Below, in pieces: positions 1 to 8,805 of a stretch of DNA of 64,000 nucleotides. The stretch comes from an uncultured Paraprevotella sp. (GTDB lineage: Bacteria > Bacteroidota > Bacteroidia > Bacteroidales > Bacteroidaceae). The stretch is taken from positions 29,889 to 93,888 of the forward strand of contig CALUKY010000008.1 of assembly GCA_944321345.1 (NCBI GenBank), given 5' to 3'. Every line of letters starts with the position of its first letter. Within the stretch, counting starts at the first letter, position 1. The notes beneath the pieces are model-generated. The model ran no database searches and was not told the origin of the DNA. It worked only from the letters and a program-made list of their open reading frames with translations. The position numbers and the translations under genes are program-made.

Positions 1-260
1 AAAGACACCGCGAAATGCCGGAAGGCTCTTATACGACCAGCCTGTTTAAGGACGGTCTGAACCGTATGGCACAGAAGGTGGGCGAAGAAGCTCTGGAGGC
101 TGTTATTGAAGCCGTAAACGGAAGCAACGACCGACTCATCTACGAAGGATCGGACATGATTTACCATCTTATCGTTTTACTGACTGCCAAAGGACTGCGC
201 ATCGAAGATATGGCTCAGGAATTGATGGTGCGTCATAATCCGGGATGGAAAAAACATTAA
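1..260 (+). CDS. hisIE: HisIE C-terminal part (phosphoribosyl-ATP pyrophosphatase), 5' truncated by window
   Basis: The frame is open from the window edge (first full codon at base 3) and ends at TAA 258-260. The visible roughly 86 residues are the HisE domain, which hydrolyses phosphoribosyl-ATP to phosphoribosyl-AMP early in histidine synthesis. The segment with KVGEEALEAVIEA and the later EGSDMIYHLIVLL helix match the all-alpha MazG-like fold. The reading continues upstream of the first Met (residues RHRE before MPEGSY), so this is the tail of a longer protein, most likely the bifunctional HisI-HisE fusion usual in Bacteroides; the HisI half lies outside the window. The ftsE gene follows 22 bases later on the same strand. 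Confidence 0.9.
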   Translation, partial: RHREMPEGSYTTSLFKDGLNRMAQKVGEEALEAVIEAVNGSNDRLIYEGSDMIYHLIVLLTAKGLRIEDMAQELMVRHNPGWKKH

Positions 261-282
261 TCGGACTTTTAGCATCATTTTT

Positions 283-972
283 ATGTTAGTGGATTTTGAT
301 CAGGTGCAGATCTATCAGGAAGATCATTTGATCTTGAAAGATGTGAAACTGCAAATCAATGAAGGAGAGTTTGTCTACATCATCGGCAAAGTGGGCACCG
401 GAAAGACTTCCTTACTGAAAACGCTTTACGGCGAACTCGACGTAAACAAAGGAAAGGCTATGGTGCTGGATACAGACATGTGCCGAGTAAAAAGAAAGCA
501 ACTCCCCACCTTACGACGCCAGTTGGGCATCGTGTTTCAGGACTTTCAGCTGCTGCTCGATCGAAATGTAGAAGAAAACCTGAATTTTGTGCTGCGCGCC
601 ACCGGATGGAAAAAGAAAAAGGAACGGAAAGAACGCATTGACCGGGTACTGCAACTGGTGGAGATGGAAGAGTACAAAAAATGTATGCCTTATGAGCTCT
701 CCGGAGGAGAACAGCAAAGAATATGTATTGCCCGCGCACTGCTCAACAGACCCAAACTCATCATCGCCGATGAAGCGACCGGAAATCTGGACGCCGAAAC
801 CGGACGAAAGACAGCCGCACTTCTTTATGAAATCTGCAAGAACGGTACTGCCGTAATCATGAGTACGCATAACGAACAGCTGATTCAGGAGTTTCCGGGT
901 GCCGTGTACCGTTGCAAAGACGCACAGTTGGAAGAGTGTACGGAAAGCTTCCGCAAACAGGCATCTCTTTAA
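283..972 (+). CDS. ftsE: FtsE-type cell-division ABC ATPase
   Basis: A 229-residue single-domain ABC ATPase. Walker A is at residues 35-42 (GKVGTGKT), the signature LSGGEQQR at about 139-146 and Walker B IIADEATGNLD at about 160-170. FtsE partners with the membrane protein FtsX to control cell-wall hydrolysis at the septum. The length and the FVYIIG / GIVFQDFQLL segments fit FtsE better than LolD-type exporters, although the two families are close. No ftsX lies next to it, so the membrane partner must be elsewhere. It sits between hisIE and lysC, probably on a common transcript. Family assignment is strong; the division role is inferred from homology. Confidence 0.85.
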   Translation: MLVDFDQVQIYQEDHLILKDVKLQINEGEFVYIIGKVGTGKTSLLKTLYGELDVNKGKAMVLDTDMCRVKRKQLPTLRRQLGIVFQDFQLLLDRNVEENLNFVLRATGWKKKKERKERIDRVLQLVEMEEYKKCMPYELSGGEQQRICIARALLNRPKLIIADEATGNLDAETGRKTAALLYEICKNGTAVIMSTHNEQLIQEFPGAVYRCKDAQLEECTESFRKQASL

Positions 973-1013
973 ACAAAGATTTTAATAATAACCATTTTAC
1001 GATAAGGAATAAT

Positions 1014-2336
1014 ATGAAAGTTTTAAAATTTGGTGGAACATCTGTTGGCTCTGCTCAGAGAATGAAAGATGTATCTAAACTGATTACAAGTGACGGAGAA
1101 GCTAAAATCGTAGTATTATCTGCCATGTCGGGAACTACCAACACTCTGGTAGAAATCTCAGACTATCTGTACAAGAAAAATCCGGAAGGCGCAAACAATA
1201 TCATCAACCGCCTGGAACAGAAATATATCGACCATGTGGATGAATTGTATGCCACAGAAGAATACAAGCAGAAGACTCTGGAGTTTCTGAAAGAAGAGTT
1301 CAACTACATCAGAACCTTCACTAAGGTGATGTTCACTTCTTTTGAGGAAAAGATCATTCTGGCTCAGGGTGAAATCATCAGCACCAACATGGTAACCAAC
1401 TACCTGAAAGAGTGTGGCGTGAAGACAATTCTGTTGCCGGCACTGGAGTTCATGCGTACTGACAAGAACGCAGAACCGGACATGAACTTCATCAAGGAGA
1501 AGACCAATGAGATCATGGAGAAGAACCCGGGTTACGAAATCTATATCACTCAGGGATTCATCTGCAAGAACGCTTACGGAGAGGTGGACAACCTGTTGCG
1601 CGGCGGTTCTGACTACACTGCCTGCCTGATCGGTGCTGTGCTGAACTCAGAAGAGATCCAGATCTGGACCGACATCGACGGTATGCACAACAACGACCCG
1701 AGAATCGTTGACCACACCGAGCCAGTACGTCAGCTGCACTTCGAAGAGGCTGCCGAGTTGGCTTATTTCGGTGCCAAGATCCTGCACCCGACCTGTATCC
1801 AGCCTGCCAAGTTTGCCGGTGTTCCGGTACGTCTGTTGAACACCATGGATCCGACAGCTCCGGGTACCATCATCAACAACAAGATCGAGAAAGGTGTTAT
1901 CAAGGCCGTAGCAGCCAAAGACAATATCGTATCCATCCAGATCCAGTCAAGCCGCATGCTGCTGGCTTACGGTTTCCTGAGAAAGGTATTCGAGATCTTC
2001 GAAAGCTACAAGACCAGTATCGACATGGTATGTACTTCTGAGGTTGGTGTATCAATCACTATTGACAACACCTCTTATCTGAAGGACATCATCGCCGACC
2101 TGATGAAATACGGAACCGTAACCGTAGACGAGAACATGTGTATCATCTGTGTAGTCGGTGATCTCTCTTGGAGCAATGTAGGTTTCGAAACATTGGCTAC
2201 AGAAGCCCTGAAGGATATTCCGGTACGTATGATTTCTTATGGAGGAAGCAACCACAACATTTCATTCCTGGTTAAGGGAGAAGACAAGAAGCGCACCTTG
2301 CAGGCTTTGAGTGACACATTATTCTATAAGAAATAA
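1014..2336 (+). CDS. lysC: Aspartate kinase (monofunctional)
   Basis: Phosphorylates aspartate, the first step to diaminopimelate, lysine, threonine and methionine. The ATG at 1014 is chosen because the protein then begins MKVLKFGGTSVGS, the canonical aspartokinase start; an in-frame ATG at 912 lies inside ftsE and is rejected. The 440 residues include the kinase domain with KFGGTS at 5-10, the substrate segment LLRGGSDYTA, the IWTDIDGM motif, and a C-terminal ACT-domain region (about 300-440) expected to bind an inhibitory amino acid. There is no homoserine dehydrogenase fusion. lysA follows 17 bases downstream, so the two lysine-pathway enzymes are probably co-transcribed. Confidence 0.95.
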   Translation: MKVLKFGGTSVGSAQRMKDVSKLITSDGEAKIVVLSAMSGTTNTLVEISDYLYKKNPEGANNIINRLEQKYIDHVDELYATEEYKQKTLEFLKEEFNYIRTFTKVMFTSFEEKIILAQGEIISTNMVTNYLKECGVKTILLPALEFMRTDKNAEPDMNFIKEKTNEIMEKNPGYEIYITQGFICKNAYGEVDNLLRGGSDYTACLIGAVLNSEEIQIWTDIDGMHNNDPRIVDHTEPVRQLHFEEAAELAYFGAKILHPTCIQPAKFAGVPVRLLNTMDPTAPGTIINNKIEKGVIKAVAAKDNIVSIQIQSSRMLLAYGFLRKVFEIFESYKTSIDMVCTSEVGVSITIDNTSYLKDIIADLMKYGTVTVDENMCIICVVGDLSWSNVGFETLATEALKDIPVRMISYGGSNHNISFLVKGEDKKRTLQALSDTLFYKK

Positions 2337-2353
2337 GACAACATCATTTCATT

Positions 2354-3511
2354 ATGCACAAAATATCCGCAGACAAATTTAAAGACATACGCACTCCGTT
2401 CTACTATTATGACACCGAGATCCTGCAACAGACTCTGGATGCCATCAAGAAAGAAATCGGAGACAAACCAAACTATCATTTGCACTATGCCGTAAAGGCC
2501 AATGCAAACCCTAAGGTTCTGAAACAGATCAGCCAGGCAGGATTTGGCGCCGACTGTGTAAGTGGCGGTGAGATCCGTGCCAGTCTGGCAGCAGGATTTC
2601 CGGCAAAGGAAATCGTGTACGCCGGAGTAGGAAAAAGCGATTGGGAAATCAATCTGGGACTGGACGCTGACATTGCTTACTTCAACGTGGAAAGCATTGC
2701 CGAACTGGAAGTCATCAATGATCTGGCAGCCCAAAAACAGAAAGTAGCTCGCGTGTCTTTCCGTATCAACCCGAATGTAGGAGCCCATACGCATGCCAAC
2801 ATCACCACCGGATTGGCTGAAAACAAATTCGGTATCGCCATGGAGGACATGGAGAAAGTGATCGGCATCGCTGCTAAGATGGAGCACGTACAATTCATCG
2901 GACTGCACTTCCATATCGGCTCACAAATTCTGGAAATGGAAGACTTCGAAGCATTGTGCGTCCGCATCAATGAATTGCAGGATCGTCTGGAGCAGGAAGG
3001 TATCCGTGTGGAGAATATCAACGTGGGCGGTGGACTTGGTATTGACTACCAGGCACCGGACGCTCATCCGATTCCGGACTTCAAGGCATACTTCGAAACT
3101 TACGAAAAGAATCTGAAGTTGCGCGGAGGACAACATCTGCATTTTGAGTTGGGACGCGCTGTAGTAGGACAATGCGGAAGCCTCATCACCCGGGTGCTCT
3201 ACGTAAAGCAAGCTACTGTAAAGCAATTTGCCATTGTAGATGCCGGTATGACCGACCTGCTCCGCCCTGCCCTTTATCAGGCTTATCATCAGATAGACAA
3301 CCTGACCAGCGAGGAACCGGAAGAGGTTTATGACGTTGTAGGTCCGATTTGCGAATCAAGCGATGTCTTTGCCAAAGAGTATAAATTAAACAAATGTCAT
3401 CGGGGTGATCTGATTGCGTTGCGTTCTGCCGGAGCTTATGGAGAAATCATGGCTTCGCAATACAACTGCCGAGAGTTACCTCTAGGATATACCACAGAAG
3501 ATCTTTTATAA
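2354..3511 (+). CDS. lysA: Diaminopimelate decarboxylase
   Basis: Converts meso-diaminopimelate to lysine using pyridoxal phosphate. The 385-residue protein has the alanine-racemase-like barrel with the cofactor lysine at position 48 (YAVKANAN), the phosphate-binding GGGLGIDY segment, the HIGSQ motif, and a C-terminal beta domain with the CESSDVF catalytic cysteine motif. Length is slightly short for the family (about 385-420) but complete. It follows lysC closely; the next gene's ATG begins right after its TAA, so termination and restart are adjacent. Confidence 0.95.
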   Translation: MHKISADKFKDIRTPFYYYDTEILQQTLDAIKKEIGDKPNYHLHYAVKANANPKVLKQISQAGFGADCVSGGEIRASLAAGFPAKEIVYAGVGKSDWEINLGLDADIAYFNVESIAELEVINDLAAQKQKVARVSFRINPNVGAHTHANITTGLAENKFGIAMEDMEKVIGIAAKMEHVQFIGLHFHIGSQILEMEDFEALCVRINELQDRLEQEGIRVENINVGGGLGIDYQAPDAHPIPDFKAYFETYEKNLKLRGGQHLHFELGRAVVGQCGSLITRVLYVKQATVKQFAIVDAGMTDLLRPALYQAYHQIDNLTSEEPEEVYDVVGPICESSDVFAKEYKLNKCHRGDLIALRSAGAYGEIMASQYNCRELPLGYTTEDLL

Positions 3512-4687
3512 ATGTTTTTTCTGACAAATCCAATGGAAATCACTGCCTACACAAGTTTTCTGCTTGTGTGGGCAGTTAATTTGTTCAGAGTATGCCGTCC
3601 AAATGCCCTGAACAAAAAAATGAGAAGGGAAAAAGATATAACAGGTACAACCAGTCGTCAAACAGAGAAACCTGGGGTTTCTGTAGTTATTCTGACTCAG
3701 AACCAGGAAAAGGAATTGATGACTCTGCTCTCTCATGTTCTGAAACAGACATATGACCCGTTTGAGATCATTGTCGTAGACATGAATTCGACAGACAATA
3801 CCCGCATCCAACTGGAAAATATGGAAAAGCGGTATGACAATCTTCAATATACCTTTGTTCCGAAAGATACACGTCAGGTAAGCCTACACACACTGGCACT
3901 GATTTTAGGAGTCAAAGCCGCACGCTATTCCTGGATCACCCTACTCACTCCGGACTTTCTGCCTCGGTCGGCAAACTGGCTGGAGCGTATGTCTGTCTCA
4001 ATGACAAAAGACAAAGATTTCGTATTGGGAGCACGCTCGGTACATCCGGAAAGCAGTTCCCTACGTTCTTTCTATTACCTGGCAGAACAAAGCCGTTCTC
4101 TTTCCTGGTCTTTACGTCATCACACCTGTCATTGTAATGATATAAATCTGGCCTTTCGAAAAGAAATGCTGTTGTCCAGCAAAAACCTGGGTGAATACGG
4201 GATTCTGCTTTCGGGCATCGAAAATGTATTTGTAAACCGTTTCAGCATCCCGGAACGGACAGCTGTGTGCATAGCACCGGAAACCTTATTAGAGGAAATA
4301 CACAAAAAGGGAAACAAAGACTGGAAAAAAGAAATGCTTTACCGAAAAGAGGCGAAATGTTTCTATAAATACAAGGCATACTACAGCTTTTGCAGCGGTT
4401 TCCGCATGGGAACAATGTGGATGTTGTTTGTTTTAGGAATCATCTCCCTGGCGCTAAGTATTTGGGCACAACACTGGATATATACAGCCATAATCGTTTT
4501 TCTGCTGGGCCTTTGGAGCGGATTACGTTGCCGAAGACTCAAAAGCATGGCAAACCTGTTCTCCTTGAAAACAGCCGGCGTATATCTCCCATTCTATGAA
4601 CTGCGCTTATCGTGCATCTATCTGGGCAACAGCATCCGATATGCCTTTCAGGACAAAAAAATATTTTACCGGAAACTGACCCACTAG
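3512..4687 (+). CDS. Membrane-associated family 2 glycosyltransferase
   Basis: A 391-residue GT-A protein. Residues about 10-28 form a membrane segment, the catalytic domain begins near residue 55 (VSVVILTQNQE), an acidic nucleotide-binding stretch is seen at VVDMNSTDNT (about 88-97), and two further membrane segments lie near 296-345. This is the topology of processive or envelope glycosyltransferases that work on the cytoplasmic face. Acceptor and sugar cannot be deduced. The ATG at 3512 abuts the lysA stop, although Met8 (3533) is an alternative. The stop codon overlaps the end of the opposing PHP gene by four bases, so the two converge without a separate terminator. Confidence 0.8.
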   Translation: MFFLTNPMEITAYTSFLLVWAVNLFRVCRPNALNKKMRREKDITGTTSRQTEKPGVSVVILTQNQEKELMTLLSHVLKQTYDPFEIIVVDMNSTDNTRIQLENMEKRYDNLQYTFVPKDTRQVSLHTLALILGVKAARYSWITLLTPDFLPRSANWLERMSVSMTKDKDFVLGARSVHPESSSLRSFYYLAEQSRSLSWSLRHHTCHCNDINLAFRKEMLLSSKNLGEYGILLSGIENVFVNRFSIPERTAVCIAPETLLEEIHKKGNKDWKKEMLYRKEAKCFYKYKAYYSFCSGFRMGTMWMLFVLGIISLALSIWAQHWIYTAIIVFLLGLWSGLRCRRLKSMANLFSLKTAGVYLPFYELRLSCIYLGNSIRYAFQDKKIFYRKLTH

Positions 4688-5403
4688 GCCAGTTGCAATC
4701 CGGTAAAATGATTAAAGCGCTGCATGTCTGTATTCACAATCAGTTCTTCGGGAAACGAAGTTTCCTGAAGTAACTCGTAAACGTAGGCATAATCAGCGAT
4801 AGAAAAGGATATATGGGCATCACTACCCAGAATCACCGGAGTATTATATTTGCGGCACAGCTGCAACAGTTCCAGATTCAGTTCACGGGCAACGGCATTT
4901 TTACGCAAAGGATTCAACGAACTGTTGTTGACCTCAAGCAATGTCCCCGTATCACGGGAAACCCGCACCAACGCTTCCAAATCCAATGTAGCCGCTCCGT
5001 CGGCCGGGTGACTGATAATATTGACCCGGGAATTATGCATGGCCGCCAATACAGCATCTGTATTTTTCAATTTGGTTGATGCCGGGAAGCATACCTTATG
5101 CACTCCGGCCACAACATGATCAAAGCGTTTGTAATATTCTTCGCCCAAATCCAGATTTCCCTGCAGGTCACAGATATTCAATTCGGCACCATGCAGGATA
5201 CGCACCCCGGAAATAAATTTGGGAATGCAATGCAGGTTTCTGAAATAAATAGGATCGGGTGCTCCGGGAATCAAAGGACCGTGTTCTGTAATCCCCAAAA
5301 AACTCAGCTCTTTTTCGGCAGCCGCAGCAGCCATTTCCTGAATGGTACTGTATGCATGGCCCGAAGCAACGGTATGAGTATGTAAATCCAATACGATCTT
5401 CAT
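4684..5403 (-). CDS. PHP-family phosphoesterase (YcdX-like)
   Basis: A 239-residue PHP-domain metal-dependent phosphatase. Metal ligands are visible as LHTHT at residues 7-11, TEHG, the HGAE region, the ISHPAD segment and the late GSDAH motif. It resembles the small stand-alone YcdX-type trinuclear-zinc phosphatases rather than histidinol phosphatase (no other his genes adjoin on this strand) or polymerase PHP domains. The substrate is unknown. A TATCTTTG -7 element lies just upstream on its strand (5427-5434), giving a short leader. It converges with the glycosyltransferase gene. Confidence 0.8.
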   Translation of the reverse strand: MKIVLDLHTHTVASGHAYSTIQEMAAAAAEKELSFLGITEHGPLIPGAPDPIYFRNLHCIPKFISGVRILHGAELNICDLQGNLDLGEEYYKRFDHVVAGVHKVCFPASTKLKNTDAVLAAMHNSRVNIISHPADGAATLDLEALVRVSRDTGTLLEVNNSSLNPLRKNAVARELNLELLQLCRKYNTPVILGSDAHISFSIADYAYVYELLQETSFPEELIVNTDMQRFNHFTGLQLA

Positions 5404-5426
5404 AATTTCTTTATTCTTGGCTGATG

Positions 5427-5434
5427 CAAAGATA
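5427..5434 (-). promoter_or_regulatory. Probable -7 element for the PHP gene
   Basis: Reads TATCTTTG on the minus strand, the best form of the Bacteroides TAnnTTTG -7 box, about 23 bases upstream of the ATG. No clear TTTG -33 box is found at 19-21 bases, so the call rests on the -7 element and position. Confidence 0.45.
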
Positions 5435-5469
5435 CCAAAAAATCATCGGCTATAAAATGAAAACAAAAA

Positions 5470-6816
5470 ATGAATCACACTTCTGTTTTAAGTTACAAGA
5501 ATCATATCCGTTCCCTTATCGCTTTGGGATTTCCGATTATCGTCGGACAAATCGGTACCATAGTACAGGGACTGGCGGACACGATCATGACCGGACAATA
5601 CAGTTCGCAGGCACTGGCCGCTGCCGGGTTTGTCAACAACGTCATGACGTTGGTCCTCATCTTTGCCATGGGATATTCTTACGGACTCACCCCGGTTGTT
5701 GGAGCCTATCATGCAAGGCAGGAGCATCAGCATATCGGACAATCACTGCGTTGCAGCCTGCAAACAAACGGCATTCTGGCCACTATCATCTTTTTGCTGA
5801 TGGGAAGCCTGTATTTCTTCCTCGACCGGTTGGGACAACCGGAAGAACTGCTTCCCATTATCCGTCCTTACTACCTGGTCATTCTGCTGTCGCTACCCTT
5901 TCAGATTCTGTTCAATGCCTACAAACAGTTCTTTGACGGAATCGGAAAAACGCAGATAGCCATGTGGATCATGATCGGTGCCAATATTTTCAATATCATC
6001 GGAAACTGGTTTCTGATTTATGGTTGGGGCCCTTTCCCCGAACTGGGACTGCTCGGTGCCGGAATCTCCACTTGCCTGTCACGCATTGGCATGTTGCTCT
6101 GTATGACCTTTATTTTCTACCGTTCAACATCCTTCCGAATCTATCAGGAAGGGTTCCGCCTTCGTGAAGGCAATCGCGAACTGCGTAAAAGACTGAACCG
6201 ATTGGGACTTCCTATCGGGTTACAGATGGGCATGGAATGCGCTTCATTCGCTCTATGTGCCGTCATGCAGGGTTGGATAGGCACCTCTGCACTGGCAGCC
6301 CATCAGATCATGACCAATGTAGCCTCGGTATGCTATATGATCTATTACGGCATCGGTGCATCTGTAGCCATACGCATCAGCCACTTTACCGGATTGAAAG
6401 ATACAGGAAACGTGCGCCGCTGTGCTTTTGCCGGTTACCGCATGATTCTGTTCTGCGGTATCGTTCTGTCGGGCCTGATGGTACTCTGTCGCAACCATAT
6501 CAGTTCATTCTTCACGGACGATCCGGCAGTCAGTGCCATTGTCATCAGTCTGATGGTTCCTTTTGTACTCTATCAATTGGGAGACGGATTACAAACAAAC
6601 TTTGCCAATGCTCTGAGAGGTATTGCCGACGTAAAACCCATGATGCGTTATGCATTTATCAGCTACATTATCATATCTCTGCCGTTAAGCTATTTTCTGG
6701 GAATTCTGTTCGGATGGGGACCGGTAGGTATTTGGATGGCCTTCCCTATAGCGCTGACTGTTGCCGGTATGCTTTTCTATTGGAGATTCAATAAAAAGAT
6801 CTCCAGGGGTATATAA
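5470..6816 (+). CDS. MATE-family multidrug/metabolite exporter
   Basis: A 448-residue, very hydrophobic protein with about twelve membrane segments. The opening GFPIIVGQIGTIVQGLADTI segment and the later repeat-like second half (LGLPIGLQMGMECASFALCAVM) are typical of the MATE fold, which exports organic cations in exchange for sodium or protons. Substrate is unknown. It is divergent from the PHP gene. Its 3' end runs directly into a symmetric hairpin that may also end a small RNA on the opposite strand. A second, different MATE gene lies at 27.9 kb. Confidence 0.85.
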   Translation: MNHTSVLSYKNHIRSLIALGFPIIVGQIGTIVQGLADTIMTGQYSSQALAAAGFVNNVMTLVLIFAMGYSYGLTPVVGAYHARQEHQHIGQSLRCSLQTNGILATIIFLLMGSLYFFLDRLGQPEELLPIIRPYYLVILLSLPFQILFNAYKQFFDGIGKTQIAMWIMIGANIFNIIGNWFLIYGWGPFPELGLLGAGISTCLSRIGMLLCMTFIFYRSTSFRIYQEGFRLREGNRELRKRLNRLGLPIGLQMGMECASFALCAVMQGWIGTSALAAHQIMTNVASVCYMIYYGIGASVAIRISHFTGLKDTGNVRRCAFAGYRMILFCGIVLSGLMVLCRNHISSFFTDDPAVSAIVISLMVPFVLYQLGDGLQTNFANALRGIADVKPMMRYAFISYIIISLPLSYFLGILFGWGPVGIWMAFPIALTVAGMLFYWRFNKKISRGI

Positions 6817-6913
6817 AAAAAGAATCCTACTTGCAATCACTGCAGGTAGGATTTTTTTAGATCTTCGCTAAGATCTCACCTTTGTTAACCTTAAATCTAA
6901 TACTATGAAAAAC
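6815..6913 (-). ncRNA. Candidate intergenic small RNA (about 100 nt)
   Basis: The minus strand between the MATE and MBL genes carries a full small transcription unit: a strong promoter (6920-6949), about 100 nt without a plausible reading frame, and an intrinsic terminator ending in C plus seven T. The expected RNA folds into a 7-bp hairpin (AGATCTT-AGCG-AAGATCT, around 6858-6875) and the terminator hairpin (6823-6853). The start is inferred as about seven bases after the -7 box. The unpaired segment after the start (ATAGTATTAGATTTAAGG) looks like a seed region. From memory, similar short elements recur in Bacteroides intergenic DNA, but I could not check this. Confidence 0.5.
6822..6858. terminator. 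Symmetric terminator shared by MATE gene and small RNA
   Basis: Stem AATCCTAC / GTAGGATT with additional inner pairing TGCA/TGCA, T-run ATTTTTTT on the + strand and CTTTTTTT on the minus strand. It can therefore stop transcription from both sides. Confidence 0.8.
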
Positions 6914-6919
6914 ACATTG

Positions 6920-6949
6920 CAAATATAATATTTTATTTTATCAATGCAA
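6920..6949 (-). promoter_or_regulatory. Promoter for the candidate small RNA
   Basis: On the minus strand, TTG (6947-6949), a 19-base spacer and TATATTTG (6920-6927) match the Bacteroides -33/-7 consensus. No coding start follows before the terminator at 6853-6815, which is why a non-coding RNA is proposed. Confidence 0.6.
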
Positions 6950-6998
6950 TATAAATGCAAGAAAAAATCAATTCGGTAACAATATTTAACTTACGATC

Positions 6999-7760
6999 TT
7001 ATAAAACATCGATTTCCAGGCCATCATAAGCCGCATGAACTCCGTCTGGAAGGAGTTTCTCCAAATCGGCATGCACCCCGGCCTGATGACTCATATGAAT
7101 CAAATACGTGCGATGTGCCTTGACCTTGCCTGCAAAATCACAAGCCTCGGTTATCGTCTGGTGAGAATAATGCTCTTTATACCGGAGTCCGTTAACCACC
7201 AACAAATCCAAATCCTGTAAAAACTCCAACTCAGACTCAGGAATGGTTTTCATATCCGTAATATAAGCCATATTGTTTACCCTGTATCCTAATATCGGAA
7301 GGGCTGCATGCATGACCCGGACAGGAGTAACCTGAAAACCTGCCGCACAAAAAGTTTCATGCAAACGTACCGGATGCAATTCTATATTTGGAACTCCGGG
7401 ATATTTGTTTTCCAGAAAACAATAAGGCAGTCGGGTGCGTATCCGCTCGGCTACATATTCTTCCATATATAAAGGTATAGACCCTAACGCGCAGAAAGGA
7501 CGTAAATCATCTATTCCTCCTACATGATCATAATGTTCATGCGAAACAAGAACACCATCAATTTTTCCAAATGGAATGCGCAACATCTGCTGTCGGAAAT
7601 CAGGACCGCAATCCAACAGCAACCGATTTCCGTTTTCTTCCAAAAGAACAGAAGTTCTTAAGCGTTTGTCACGAAAATCCGGACTTGTACAAACGGTACA
7701 GTTACATCCCACTTGAGGCACCCCTGTACTCGTACCCGTGCCCAAAAAGGTTATTTTCAT
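6999..7760 (-). CDS. PhnP-like metallo-beta-lactamase-fold phosphodiesterase
   Basis: A 253-residue MBL-fold hydrolase. The metal site motif HEHYDH is at residues 74-79, with later ligands in ITDMK and the C-terminal LIHMSH region. An N-terminal Cys trio C19-x-C21-x2-C24 matches the extra structural zinc site of PhnP cyclic phosphodiesterases. No phosphonate genes are nearby, so the natural substrate is probably another cyclic phosphodiester or nucleic acid product; annotation as PhnP-like is by architecture. It follows murB by four bases and probably shares its transcript. Confidence 0.8.
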   Translation of the reverse strand: MKITFLGTGTSTGVPQVGCNCTVCTSPDFRDKRLRTSVLLEENGNRLLLDCGPDFRQQMLRIPFGKIDGVLVSHEHYDHVGGIDDLRPFCALGSIPLYMEEYVAERIRTRLPYCFLENKYPGVPNIELHPVRLHETFCAAGFQVTPVRVMHAALPILGYRVNNMAYITDMKTIPESELEFLQDLDLLVVNGLRYKEHYSHQTITEACDFAGKVKAHRTYLIHMSHQAGVHADLEKLLPDGVHAAYDGLEIDVL

Positions 7761-7764
7761 ATGA

Positions 7765-8799
7765 TTATGAAGCTATAAAATTCACTTCCGGATGCAAGTC
7801 AATATCAAATTTTTCCTTAACGCTCTGACATACGGCAGTCGCCAGATCTGCTACATCCTGCCCCGTGGCTCCACCATGATTGACCAAAACCAAGGGTTGC
7901 TTGCCATACACCCCCACCGGTCCCTGCGTCTTTCCTTTCCAGCCACACTGCTCAATAAGCCATGCAGCCGGAATCTTAACATGATCCGTATCCACCTCAT
8001 AAAAAGGTACATGAGTATAGGCTTGCTGGATACGTTCCAGAACCTGTCTTTCCACAACAGGATTCATAAAGAAGCTTCCGGCATTACCCAATACATTCGG
8101 ATCCGGCAGTTTTTCGTCGCGCAAATGAATTACCTCCTTACGGATATCCTTTGGCGTGAGCTGACGCCGTTCATATTTCACATCTATTACCGTTTTCAGG
8201 GCTTTATACGACAAGTTCGGTACAAATTTCTTGGAAAGCTTATAATGCACATAGGTTACGGCATAGCGACCCTTAAATTCATTTTTGAAAATACTGTCAC
8301 GATAGCCATACTGACAATCTTTTTTGGAAATAAGCCGTTTTTTTCCGGTATGCAGATCAACAACCTCTACACGCAGAATAGTATCCGAGGCTTCTACCCC
8401 ATATGCTCCGATATTTTGAACGGCACTGGCTCCAACCTCTCCGGGAATCCCGGAAAGGTTCTCAATACCGCAAAAACCGTTCAAGGTACAATAAGCCACA
8501 AAATCATCCCATTTCAATCCGCTTCCTACGCGCAATACAATCACATTCTTCCGTTCAGATATGCGTTGGATATTCTTAATCTGAGAATGCAACACGATTC
8601 CCTTAAAATTATCCAAAAACAAAAGATTACTTCCTTCGCCGATATGTAGAACAGGTTTTTGTGCGTCAGGAGTATGCCGCAATGTAACAATATAATCACA
8701 CAGCTCTTCTACACTGCTGTATTCAAAAAAGGTGTCTGCGGCTACATTAATGCCAAATGTATTATGCTTTAATAATGAGTAATTGTATTTTGTATTCAT
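7765..8799 (-). CDS. murB: UDP-N-acetylmuramate dehydrogenase MurB
   Basis: Reduces UDP-GlcNAc-enolpyruvate to UDP-MurNAc, an essential cytoplasmic step in peptidoglycan synthesis. The 344-residue flavoprotein has the FAD-binding IGEGSN segment, the GIPGEVGASAVQNIGAYG signature, the YGYRDS tyrosine/arginine motif of type I MurB, the catalytic serine in NAGSFF and the C-terminal glutamate in PEVNF. Length agrees with the Escherichia-type enzyme. It lies between a lipoprotein gene (six-base gap) and the MBL hydrolase, suggesting a three-gene operon. Confidence 0.95.
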   Translation of the reverse strand: MNTKYNYSLLKHNTFGINVAADTFFEYSSVEELCDYIVTLRHTPDAQKPVLHIGEGSNLLFLDNFKGIVLHSQIKNIQRISERKNVIVLRVGSGLKWDDFVAYCTLNGFCGIENLSGIPGEVGASAVQNIGAYGVEASDTILRVEVVDLHTGKKRLISKKDCQYGYRDSIFKNEFKGRYAVTYVHYKLSKKFVPNLSYKALKTVIDVKYERRQLTPKDIRKEVIHLRDEKLPDPNVLGNAGSFFMNPVVERQVLERIQQAYTHVPFYEVDTDHVKIPAAWLIEQCGWKGKTQGPVGVYGKQPLVLVNHGGATGQDVADLATAVCQSVKEKFDIDLHPEVNFIAS

Positions 8800-8805
8800 T
8801 CAATA

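Noticed and set aside
912-1013. Upstream extension of aspartate kinase from ATG 912
   Set aside because: It lies in the ftsE coding region and the added residues lack kinase similarity.
7792-8649. A 285-codon frame antisense to murB
   Set aside because: Covers a conserved gene and shows no signal or domain.
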